From contig NZ_JAESVD010000002.1 in NCBI RefSeq assembly GCF_016765635.1, positions 496,001 to 560,000 of the forward strand: a stretch of DNA of 64,000 nucleotides, written 5' to 3'. The notes under the pieces are model-generated. The model saw only the letters and a program-made list of their open reading frames with translations, had not been told where the DNA came from and ran no database searches. Below are positions 1 through 7,373 of the stretch, piece by piece (position 1 is the first letter of the stretch; each line of letters starts with the position of its first letter). The stretch is from Shewanella schlegeliana (lineage in GTDB: Bacteria > Pseudomonadota > Gammaproteobacteria > Enterobacterales > Shewanellaceae). Both the position numbers and the translations under genes were made by a program.

Positions 1-498
1 ATATTTTCGTGAATCATATGCCCAATGTAAAAGAGCCTGCCTCTGCTTTTTTCTGCAGCTGAAATTGTATCGTTCACAATGCTTTTTTACAGCTGACTCA
101 TGACGCCTGAATGCTTTCCACCTTTTGATTTGGCGCGCGTCATCGTCAGTTCTTCGCCCCATGTAATATCGGCAATACCATTGGAACCAACCACGGGGAT
201 CCTGAGGGTGAATCCAGCCCTTTTTTACCCATTCGCTCAACGACTGTGAAGCGTCTGCATTGAAATAGTTTAGGCTCACATCCTTTCCTGCGTTGCTTAA
301 TTTGGCGTGGATAAACCAGCTTTCAGGGAATTCATTCTGACAATCATTCAAGTATTTTCCGCCAAACACACCCAAGTTTAACATTTCACAGGGTGTCAGC
401 TCTGGCCTAAAATCCGCGGCAAAGTTCTCCCCAACGGGCTCAACAAGTTGATATTCATAGCCTTTCTGAAATTTATCATTTACAAGGATTTTCTTCAT
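1..498 (-). CDS. Conserved hypothetical protein, 3' end beyond the window
   Basis: An open frame reads leftward from an ATG at 498 to base 1 without a stop, giving 166 codons, so the C-terminus is outside the window. The protein starts MKKILVNDKFQKGYEYQL and has a Trp/Tyr/Arg-rich centre (WYCRYYMGRR near residues 121-130, then DDDARQIKRWKAFRRHE). I recall this pattern from an uncharacterised bacterial and fungal family with no assigned function; the basic aromatic centre could bind nucleic acid, but that is a guess. It lies just downstream of the DUF523/DUF1722 gene, whose TGA overlaps this ATG in an ATGA arrangement, so the pair is almost certainly co-transcribed and translationally coupled. 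Confidence 0.8.
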   Translation of the reverse strand, partial: MKKILVNDKFQKGYEYQLVEPVGENFAADFRPELTPCEMLNLGVFGGKYLNDCQNEFPESWFIHAKLSNAGKDVSLNYFNADASQSLSEWVKKGWIHPQDPRGWFQWYCRYYMGRRTDDDARQIKRWKAFRRHESAVKKHCERYNFSCRKKQRQALLHWAYDSRKY

Positions 499-1451
499 AT
501 ATTATTGAGCAACATTAGCTCCCCAGGGTGAGGAGCCATATAATGAGATCGTTCTATATAATCATTAGGGTGTTTTCTGAAATGATGGCGCAACAAGGTT
601 ACAGGGACAATAAGAGGCAATAACCCATTTTTGTAGTCATGAATAACCGACACTAGCTCTGCTTTATCTTCGGTGTCCAAGTGGTTTTTAAGATATCCCT
701 GTATATGATGTAAGGTATTGACGTGATTGGATCTCGTCGCTATAACCTTTAATAGACACATCATTTTTGTAAGGTATCGCTCAGCCAAGTCGATTGGTGT
801 AGTGTCTCCAATGTCAGCCAACATAGAACCAAGCTCCTTAGCCTGTGTTTGGTCATGACTCATAAAAATGTATTTATGCCTAGCATGAAAACTTTGCAAG
901 GCAGAGATAGTGACTTCCTGACTCTGCATATCTTGCCAGCGAGAAAAAACATAGACACGTTGAATAAAGTTTTCTCTTAGCTTAGCGTCTTCCAAGCGCC
1001 CCTCCTCCTCAACGGGTAAATTGGGGAAGTTTTCAATCAGTCGCTTAGTGTAAATACCAACACCTTTGCGACTAGGCATTTCATTACTATATAGTTTTAC
1101 ACGCTCCATACCACAGCTTGGCGAGTCCTTCTTGACTATGTAACCGCATAGACTTTCATGCCATTTTTTTTGCTGCTCAGCAACAGTGCTAAGTTTCTCA
1201 GTGACATCCAATTCACTATTTTTGGTTCCTTTACAATAAACGCTCCCGTCTTGTAGAACCAAACGCACCGGCTCACGTGGGATCCCAAGGCCGATTTTAA
1301 CCTCTGGGCAAAATGGTAAAAACTCGAAGAACTCTGTTAATACACCAGTAATATACGAATTCTTTTTATGACCAGAGTCAAAGCGAACGTTTTCCCCAAG
1401 CAAACAGCTGCTAACACCAATTTTGATTTTTGAATAGTGAGGCTTGTCCAT
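495..1451 (-). CDS. DUF523 and DUF1722 domain protein (YbbK/YbgA type)
   Basis: A 318-residue protein whose N-terminal half (about 1-160) has the DUF523 signature: IGVSSCLLGENVRFDSGHK, CPEVKIGLGIPREPVRL and KKDSPSCGMERV, with conserved cysteines that could bind metal. The C-terminal half (about 190-310) is DUF1722, with HKYIFMSHDQ and ending in APHPGELMLLNNI. The two domains are commonly fused and often lie beside photolyase genes, but no photolyase is visible here. The biochemical role is unknown. I chose the ATG at 1451, starting MDKPHYSKIKIGVSS, because an AAGG ribosome site lies just upstream; a longer frame to 1532 adds residues unlike the family. Its TGA overlaps the next gene's ATG. 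Confidence 0.85.
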   Translation of the reverse strand: MDKPHYSKIKIGVSSCLLGENVRFDSGHKKNSYITGVLTEFFEFLPFCPEVKIGLGIPREPVRLVLQDGSVYCKGTKNSELDVTEKLSTVAEQQKKWHESLCGYIVKKDSPSCGMERVKLYSNEMPSRKGVGIYTKRLIENFPNLPVEEEGRLEDAKLRENFIQRVYVFSRWQDMQSQEVTISALQSFHARHKYIFMSHDQTQAKELGSMLADIGDTTPIDLAERYLTKMMCLLKVIATRSNHVNTLHHIQGYLKNHLDTEDKAELVSVIHDYKNGLLPLIVPVTLLRHHFRKHPNDYIERSHYMAPHPGELMLLNNI

Positions 1452-1645
1452 AAATAACCTTGATATTAAAAACTTAGATACAGTCAAAGTACCAACTGAT
1501 ATTGCTCTCAGCCGCTGACTAACATTCAACAACTCAATACAGCGCAGCCCAGCGAATATCAGCAGTTGTAACCTAGCTAAACTTTCATCTTCGCCATTTC
1601 ATTTAGCATAGGCACCAATGATTGATTTGAGCAAGTCTCACTTGA

Positions 1646-1700
1646 GTTAGACGTTAGACTTCGTCTAATAAACTTACTCCTTTTATCAGGCTACGCCTAA
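1646..1700. repeat. Two REP-like mini-hairpins
   Basis: TTAGACTTCGTCTAA (1654-1668) is a perfect 6-bp inverted repeat around TTC. TCAGGCTACGCCTAA (1686-1700) repeats the pattern TYAGRCTWCGYCTAA with paired changes in both arms (AGAC/GTCT to AGGC/GCCT). A tandem GTTAGAC pair lies at 1646-1659. The string GGGTCAGAGTAAA follows at 1707-1719; I associate such strings with REP-associated transposase (RAYT) surroundings, though no transposase gene is present. Covariation across the arms suggests selection on a hairpin. Confidence 0.5.
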
Positions 1701-2290
1701 TAAGTCGGGTCAGAGTAAACTTTCTACAAAACTCACAGGAAACACCAGTTCCCCATCGGAGTTGCCGAAGTACGTTGAAGAAATAGTCGTAATGCCCACA
1801 CGGACGTGGGCATAGCTTTCGCGGGGCAGGCCGTTCCTTGGCATCCTGCCATCACGGCATTTGTGAATCCATTCACATCAGATGCCCCATCGGAAGCGTT
1901 AGCGATTTATCCATAAGCATGAGGTCCGTATCTAATGCATGTAACTTCGTCGGGGCGGCTGGGACTCTTTATAAATAAAATAGTCAAGAGGGCTTAGCTG
2001 TTGACTCTTTTTCCCCTTCTTGCCCGAGTGTGAGCTGGAATCCCACGACTTTGCTTGCCTGTTATCCCATGATAAATGAGTTCACCAACCACCCCGTGTA
2101 GATACGGCTGCGGGCTTCGATGACATGGATGTCATCGCAGAGCTTACAGAGATTGTACTTGCAGCGTCTCGCAGAAGTGTCTGCACATCCGCCCGCTGCA
2201 GGCGATTGATAGCGATTAAAGCTCAAGCCCAGCTTGATTACTTAAACGTATCATTCAGCGAGTTTGAGCATGAAACTCAACCCACCAAAG
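1701..2290. other. Non-coding intergenic stretch with inverted repeats, possible mobile-element remnant
   Basis: No convincing gene. Visible structures are an 8-bp inverted repeat ATGCCCAC/GTGGGCAT (1792-1813) and a 9-bp palindrome CGATGACAT-GG-ATGTCATCG (2118-2137). A 78-codon frame across 2125-2361 runs through a terminator hairpin and has no ribosome site, so I do not call it. Base composition is visibly richer in GC than the flanking intergenic DNA. Together with the hairpins at its left side this looks like a dispersed repeat or decayed element; a copy-number search would decide. Confidence 0.35.
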
Positions 2291-2293
2291 ATC

Positions 2294-2327
2294 AAAAAAG
2301 CCGAAACACTTTCATGTTTCGGCTTTT
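2294..2327 (-). terminator. Rho-independent terminator of the S46 peptidase gene
   Basis: Perfect 9-bp stem GCCGAAACA/TGTTTCGGC with a 6-base loop, flanked by A6 on the left and T4 on the right. Read on the minus strand the stem is followed by six T, so it ends the peptidase transcript 37 bases past its stop. It could also work rightward. Confidence 0.85.
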
Positions 2328-2363
2328 GCATCCAAAAGACCTATCTAACCTTGGTCTATAAGG

Positions 2364-4520
2364 TTAATGCACAATTTCCATCTCTTCTAACAGGTTATCG
2401 GCATTATCTAGGTACTTCATGACCCAAAGCATATAACGGCTATCCACTTGGATAGAACGGTTAGTCTCGGTATCGTAACCCCAGTCACCGATAATGCTCT
2501 CGTACACACCGTCAAACAGCAGGCCAACTAATTCGGCGCGACCATTCAAAGTGGGTGAACCAGAGTTACCACCTGTGGTATCCAGCGTTGATAGGAAGTT
2601 AACTGGTACTGAGTCCAGAGACTTCACATAGTAATCACCGTACTGCTTGTTGGCGATAAGCTCTAGCTCTTTAGCCGGAGCGTTAAACGGTTCAACACCC
2701 GTGTCTTTCGCCAAAATACCCTCTAAACGAGTAAACGGCTCAGCGTAAAGACCGTCTTCAGGTGAGTAACCTTTCACATGACCCACTGTCACACGTAGGC
2801 TTGAGTTGGCATCGGCGTAAACAGGCTTACCTTGCTCGCGGTTATAGGCGATGATGGCATCCATATACATAGGACGTACCTTCATTAGCTCACCCGCTAA
2901 CTGCTTTTTCTCTTTTTCACGCTTCATGTTTTCATCATAGGTCGCTACCGCGTACTGGATGAAAGGATCTTTTGACTTGTTGAACTCAGCAACAGACTTC
3001 TCCATCCACGCTAGGCGCACTTCTTTATCAGAAAGCGAGGTGTTGGCGTACATCTTATCAAGTGTCTTGTTTAGCTTAGCCGCATCGAAGTTATCGGTGA
3101 TCCCAAAGGCTTTATCAAACGCCGGTAGGCGCTGCTCTTTCGGTAGCGCTGCGTAGCGAGTAATTAAGTCCGCTAGCATGGCTTTATCAACACTGGCAGC
3201 ATAACGGCGTTCGATACGCTCCATGCCCGAGGTAAAGCGAGTCATATCACGGTCTTGGTAACCTGGCTCACGCTCCATGTCTGGCAGGGCTTTTTCATTG
3301 GCGAGACGATATAAGCGATTTGCCGTGCTCATCATGGTGCTGTAGCCCATGTAGCCTAGTAGCAGATCTCGCTCTTGATCTTGCTGACTCTTCGCAATCA
3401 GCTTATCCAGCTCCGCGAGCACTTTACCGTATTGCTGCTTGCGCTTGCTGTCGGCGTTAATCCAGTTAGCTAGCTTTTGCTCGAGCGCCTTACGGTCGTC
3501 AAGCATGGTTGATTTGCCGTAAAACTCGATCATCGAGGTGAAGTTTTTAGCGTAGTTAGCAAGGCCTGCAATTGAGCTTTCATACTTGATGCGCTCATCG
3601 CTGCCCTCAGGCGCGGTTTCTTTGATGATCTCGATTAGGCGCTCACGCAAGACTTTGCCTTCTGGATACGACCACTCAAACTGGTTTTCGACTTCGTAAG
3701 CGGTGCGGTAACGGTTGGTACGCCCCGGATAACCTGCGACCATCACGAAATCACCTTCGCTGACACCTTTAGCCGATACTTTCAAGAAGCTCTTTGGCTC
3801 GAATGGCACGTTATCTTTGCTGAAATCTGCTGGCTTACCATCTTTCGATACATAGGCGCGATAGAATGAGTAGTCACCTGTGTGACGTGGCCACATCCAG
3901 TTATCAACATCGCCGCCGTACTTACCTACGCTTGCCGCTGGGTTATATACTAGGCGCACATCACGAATTTCTAACTGCTTAACTAGGTAGTATTCTAAGC
4001 CGCCGTGGAAGCTGTATACCTTACAACGGTAACCGTCCTCTTTCTCACACTCGGCGACTAAGCCTTTCTCTTTTTGCTCTACGCCTTTGTAAAATGCGTT
4101 ACCCGTTTTGTTTTCAAGCCCGTCTTTAACCTTGTCGGTCACATCGGTGACACTTTCAGTCACGTAGACACGTGAGCCAGGGGTTGCAGGCAACTCTTCG
4201 CTAAATGACTTAGCTAGGAAGCCGTCACGAAGCAGATTGTTCTCAGGTGTTGAGTTGTACTGAATTGAGCCGTAAGCGCAGTGATGGTTAGTCACGACTA
4301 ACCCTTTTGGAGAAACGAACGATGCGGTACAACCACCTAGGCTGATCACGGCGTTCATTGGAAATTCGGTCAGTTTTGAAATCGAATTAACATCAATTTC
4401 TAACCCTTTCGCCTTAAGCTCATCTGCCATTGCAGGAAGCTGATAAGGCTGCCACATACCTTCGTCAGCTAGAGCGCCAAAAGAGGTCGCCATAGCCGCT
4501 GTCAAAAGCCATTTTTTCAT
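2364..4520 (-). CDS. S46 family dipeptidyl-peptidase (DPP7/DPP11 family)
   Basis: A 718-residue secreted serine exopeptidase that should release dipeptides from peptide N-termini in the periplasm or at the outer membrane. A signal peptide (about 1-18, ending FGALA) is followed by the chymotrypsin-like fold: the His motif VVTNHHCAYG (His79-His80), DNWMWPRHTGD near residue 210 and the Ser motif TTGGNSGSPTLNG near 655. A helical domain of about 300 residues lies between the halves, as usual for S46. The residue that sets P1 specificity, in LLFDGVYE, is Gly; family knowledge links Arg or Ser there to DPP11 (acidic P1) and Gly to DPP7 (hydrophobic P1), so I infer DPP7-like specificity. Monocistronic, with its own terminator. 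Confidence 0.9.
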   Translation of the reverse strand: MKKWLLTAAMATSFGALADEGMWQPYQLPAMADELKAKGLEIDVNSISKLTEFPMNAVISLGGCTASFVSPKGLVVTNHHCAYGSIQYNSTPENNLLRDGFLAKSFSEELPATPGSRVYVTESVTDVTDKVKDGLENKTGNAFYKGVEQKEKGLVAECEKEDGYRCKVYSFHGGLEYYLVKQLEIRDVRLVYNPAASVGKYGGDVDNWMWPRHTGDYSFYRAYVSKDGKPADFSKDNVPFEPKSFLKVSAKGVSEGDFVMVAGYPGRTNRYRTAYEVENQFEWSYPEGKVLRERLIEIIKETAPEGSDERIKYESSIAGLANYAKNFTSMIEFYGKSTMLDDRKALEQKLANWINADSKRKQQYGKVLAELDKLIAKSQQDQERDLLLGYMGYSTMMSTANRLYRLANEKALPDMEREPGYQDRDMTRFTSGMERIERRYAASVDKAMLADLITRYAALPKEQRLPAFDKAFGITDNFDAAKLNKTLDKMYANTSLSDKEVRLAWMEKSVAEFNKSKDPFIQYAVATYDENMKREKEKKQLAGELMKVRPMYMDAIIAYNREQGKPVYADANSSLRVTVGHVKGYSPEDGLYAEPFTRLEGILAKDTGVEPFNAPAKELELIANKQYGDYYVKSLDSVPVNFLSTLDTTGGNSGSPTLNGRAELVGLLFDGVYESIIGDWGYDTETNRSIQVDSRYMLWVMKYLDNADNLLEEMEIVH

Positions 4521-4644
4521 TTTATAAGTCCATTTTTTATTTATTAAAATTTTTGTTGATTGCTTGTCTCTCGATATTCAATTAATAGCGCTTGGCTTAG
4601 CCTAAATCGAGCAAAGTCCGTACTATTCTTGGGCCGTAAAAAGC

Positions 4645-4685
4645 AAAAAAGCCGAGCCCAATATTTTCATATTCGTGCTCGACTT
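4645..4685 (-). terminator. Probable terminator of the aromatic amino acid permease gene
   Basis: On the minus strand an imperfect stem (GTCGAGC with GCTCGGC, continued by an AT-rich inner stem GAATAT/ATATT) is followed by a run of six T. It lies about 110 bases past the permease stop and upstream of the peptidase gene. Confidence 0.65.
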
Positions 4686-4794
4686 TATCATAAGAAGCAG
4701 CGTTGATAACAGCTTCTGAATTAATCTCTTACAAAGCTATAACTTTGCATGCATCAGCATAGAGCAGGCCTCCAACGCCTGATGCCAGCATTTA

Positions 4795-5994
4795 CTATAG
4801 TGCAACCCATAGCTGAGCCAAAATAATAGTTAAGCCTGCAATGGCCGCTAAGCCCAGTGCCGCGTTGCCACCCGATACCTGATAACCACCTAGGTTTTGT
4901 TTACGCAGACCCAATGCCATCGCAATCGGTAGGAAGATAATCATCACAACCAGCGGGATCGCCGCAAAGCCTAACACTTTGAAGAAACCATCTGGATAGT
5001 AAAGCGCACAAAGTAGCGGTGGAATGAAGGTCAATAACCAAGTCTGTGCACGCCCTTTCCAGCTCTCTTTCGCGCGAGTCAGCTCGGCAACATAATCAAA
5101 CAGGCTCATGGTTACGCCAAGGAACGAAGTTACCAGTGCTAGGTTGGCAAATAGATCGATGAAATGCTTCAAGATTGAAGACTCGGCAACACCTTGTAGT
5201 GCCGTCACAAGCAATGGCAGCGAACCATCAAACTCATGGACAGTTTTGCCGCCTAAGGTACCTAGGGTCACCACTAACCAGAGGATATAGCACACTAGCG
5301 GAATGGTCGAACCGATAATCAATACCTTACGCAGCGACATAGCATCGCCGTCTAGGTAGCGCACGATAGTCGCGATACAGACATGGAAACCGAAAGAGGT
5401 GAACACAATTGGAATCGCCGCCAGCCATAGGTTAGTCAGATCACGCCCATCAACCAAGCCTTCTGTGGTATTGGTCATCATCATGCCCATGTCGACTTCT
5501 GGCATCAAGTAGGCGACGACAACAACCAGCAGTGCGATCATGGTGCTGAACAACACGCGTGAGACTTTATCGATCCAACCGACACCGACGGCAATGAAGC
5601 CACCAAAAACCGCCGTGAACACCAGTACGGCGAGTTGATTGTCCATCTTCATGCCCACCAGCTCCATCTTAGATTCAAGCAGTGAAGAACCGCCCATCAG
5701 ATAGACCATGGTAAGTGCAAACAACAGGCTTAAGAATGAGCCGCCTTGAATAAGCTGACCTAGCTTACCTAAGGTTTTCCCCGTGATGCTATGCAGGTTT
5801 AGGCCCACACCGACACGTAGGTTAATTTCAAGCATTAATAGGGAGGTATAAATAGATACGCCCCAGATAGCGATAAGTAAAAGCAGTGCGGGGATGGTAC
5901 CTAATGAAGCGGTTGCCAGTGGTAATGCCAACATGCCACCACCAATTGCCGTGCCGGCAACTATGGCAATAGAGCCAAGTATTTTTGAGTTCAC
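4795..5994 (-). CDS. Aromatic amino acid permease (HAAAP family, TyrP/Mtr/TnaB type)
   Basis: A 399-residue inner-membrane protein with about eleven hydrophobic segments, matching the usual size of HAAAP proton symporters for tyrosine or tryptophan. The N-terminus (IAIVAGTAIGGGMLALPLAT) carries the family's glycine-rich first transmembrane segment, and FTSFGFHVCIATIVRYLDG near residue 200 is typical. Which aromatic amino acid is carried cannot be read from sequence. The start is a GTG at 5994 preceded by CAGGACA on the minus strand. It is a single-gene unit with a terminator near 4,660. I found no clear TyrR box upstream, although TGTAA and TTACA half-sites lie near 6,340-6,366. Confidence 0.85.
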   Translation of the reverse strand: MNSKILGSIAIVAGTAIGGGMLALPLATASLGTIPALLLLIAIWGVSIYTSLLMLEINLRVGVGLNLHSITGKTLGKLGQLIQGGSFLSLLFALTMVYLMGGSSLLESKMELVGMKMDNQLAVLVFTAVFGGFIAVGVGWIDKVSRVLFSTMIALLVVVVAYLMPEVDMGMMMTNTTEGLVDGRDLTNLWLAAIPIVFTSFGFHVCIATIVRYLDGDAMSLRKVLIIGSTIPLVCYILWLVVTLGTLGGKTVHEFDGSLPLLVTALQGVAESSILKHFIDLFANLALVTSFLGVTMSLFDYVAELTRAKESWKGRAQTWLLTFIPPLLCALYYPDGFFKVLGFAAIPLVVMIIFLPIAMALGLRKQNLGGYQVSGGNAALGLAAIAGLTIILAQLWVAL

Positions 5995-6416
5995 AAAATT
6001 GTCCTGTTAAATTTTATTTTTTATTTAGGTAGGTCAGATTTAGAACGACTTTGAGGGAGAGGATTTTGCAAGCTAACAACATCATTAACAGCCCCCAATC
6101 GAATCTGGTCAAAATCAACCTTAGCGATTCCAATTGGCCCCAACGGCTAGTTAAATAATACGTGTATTCACCTTATCAACTTAGCCACTGAGGCTGGATA
6201 AATCGTGGAAAATACAGATTGAATTGCTTCATTACGGCTCTTTCTCTAAAAAATGACTGTGAGTGACATTAACAGCTGTATTCCCTGCTAGCAAGCCATC
6301 TAGAGCAGTTAAAATCAACTTAGCACGAGTTGGCAACATCAATGTAAAACTTAAGCAGCAGTTACATTACGTTTTGCTTGTTTTGCCAAAAAATTTGCGC
6401 GCCATCCTAGTCGACG

Positions 6417-6444
6417 TTGATAAAAAAAAGTAAGTCGCTATAAT
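6417..6444 (+). promoter_or_regulatory. Sigma-70 promoter of the riboswitch-mneA unit
   Basis: TTGATA (6417-6422) and a consensus TATAAT (6439-6444) are separated by 16 bases. Transcription would start near 6451, at the 5' edge of the conserved riboswitch sequence. Confidence 0.75.
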
Positions 6445-6450
6445 GTCGCC

Positions 6451-6655
6451 TCCGCTTCAGGGGAGTAGCTATCGGTGCATGACTCAAGGATAACTTAAGT
6501 CTACTACCGAGTATGTATCAACATAATTGGCCACATGCCATGGTACATACAGCCATTAATGCCATTCGCATTCAATGTGCCCAGCAAGACCTGAGCACCG
6601 CACCTCTTAATTTGGGGAAGAGTTGCTGTGCTTAGAGTTTGCTATTTGTCCCCAT
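6451..6655 (+). ncRNA. yybP-ykoY family (manganese) riboswitch
   Basis: The hallmark GGGGAGTAG (6460-6468) lies immediately after the predicted start. It is followed by a hairpin GACTCAAG/CTTAAGTC (6481-6501) inside a CGGT/ACCG stem, then GTATGTA/TACATAC (6511-6550), CCAGCAAGACC, and a long 3' stem (about 6596-6635, GCACCGCACCTCTT paired with AAGAGTTGCTGTGC, two mismatches). Members of this class bind Mn2+ and switch on Mn exporters; the next gene is one. The 3' stem sits 35 bases before the start codon, so control may act on translation or on transcript elongation. I did not compute the fold. Confidence 0.85.
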
Positions 6656-6669
6656 TATAGGATTGAACC

Positions 6670-7224
6670 TTGGAAGCTCTGCTCGCCTCGACGCTTACCG
6701 TTGCCATCGCCGAAATCGGTGATAAGACTCAGCTATTAGCACTAATCTTAGCCGCTCGCTTTAAAAACAAGACTGCCATTATTCTCGGCATATTTCTGTC
6801 TACTTTAGTTAATCACTTTGCCGCCGCTTGGCTTGGTCAATGGGCCATCTCTTGGATCAGCCCCGAAATGGGACGCTACTTAGTTGCAGGTTCTTTCTTC
6901 GCCATCGCGCTATGGGTATTAATTCCCGACAAAGTCGATGCCGAAGAGAGCCGTTTCTATGCCATGGGACCGTTTATAGCCACCTTTATTCTATTCTTTA
7001 TCGCCGAAATGGGCGATAAGACCCAGATTGCTACCGTGGTGCTATCGGCCAAATACGATGCCTTAGCCATGGTGGTGATGGGTACCACTTTGGGCATGCT
7101 CATTGCCAACGTTCCAGTGGTCATAGCCGGGCACTTTAGCGCCGAAAAGCTGCCCATGAGCTGGATCCATCGCGGCTGCGCCGTCCTATTTGCACTGCTC
7201 GGTGTCGCGACTTTGGTGTTTTAA
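6670..7224 (+). CDS. mneA: GDT1/UPF0016 family manganese exporter, MneA-like
   Basis: A 184-residue, six-helix inner-membrane protein made of two inverted halves, each with the family motif E-x-G-D-K-T: EIGDKT at residues 15-20 and EMGDKT at 113-118. These acidic residues line the cation path in the UPF0016/TMEM165 family; the Vibrio cholerae member MneA exports Mn2+. The start must be TTG at 6670: an in-frame stop lies at 6664-6666, the family begins MEALLASTLTVAIAEIGDKT, and AGGA stands eight bases upstream. The Mn-type riboswitch directly upstream supports manganese as the substrate. The gene converges on katB, and a shared terminator lies between them. Confidence 0.9.
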   Translation: MEALLASTLTVAIAEIGDKTQLLALILAARFKNKTAIILGIFLSTLVNHFAAAWLGQWAISWISPEMGRYLVAGSFFAIALWVLIPDKVDAEESRFYAMGPFIATFILFFIAEMGDKTQIATVVLSAKYDALAMVVMGTTLGMLIANVPVVIAGHFSAEKLPMSWIHRGCAVLFALLGVATLVF

Positions 7225-7366
7225 AGAAAGGTTCTAGGTTCTAGGTTCTAGCACAAACAAAATACAAAAAGGCAAAACAGCATCCACTGTTTTGCCTTTA
7301 GCTTTTCAGATCTTAGCTCCTGCTTTTCCTAGGACCTAGAACCAGCTTTCACCTAGAACCTTTCTT
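7224..7366. repeat. 15-bp inverted repeats bracketing a shared terminator, with TCTAGGT tandem repeats
   Basis: AAGAAAGGTTCTAGG (7224-7238) starts on the last base of the mneA stop codon. Its exact reverse complement CCTAGAACCTTTCTT is at 7352-7366, seven bases from the katB stop. The left arm continues as about three tandem copies of a 7-bp unit (TTCTAGG), and the right side has more CCTAG copies. The unit resembles the GCTAGGT minisatellite at 9.6 kb. Confidence 0.75.
7266..7299. terminator. Bidirectional terminator between mneA and katB
   Basis: A perfect 10-bp stem GGCAAAACAG/CTGTTTTGCC with loop CATCCA is flanked by A5 on the left and T3 on the right. It can serve both convergent genes. 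Confidence 0.85.
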
Positions 7367-7373
7367 AGCCTGA

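Noticed and set aside
1452..1532. N-terminal extension of the DUF523 protein
   Set aside because: Residues before MDKPHYSKIKIGVSS do not fit the family, and the internal ATG has the ribosome site.
1640..2290. Integron attC site or CRISPR array
   Set aside because: There is no attC core pair (RYYYAAC/GTTRRRY) with matching imperfect arms, and no regularly spaced repeats.
2125..2361. 78-codon rightward frame as a gene
   Set aside because: It runs through the peptidase gene's terminator hairpin, has no ribosome site and no recognisable sequence.
6340..6366. TyrR box upstream of the aromatic amino acid permease
   Set aside because: TGTAA and TTACA half-sites are 14 bases apart instead of the consensus TGTAAA-N6-TTTACA spacing.
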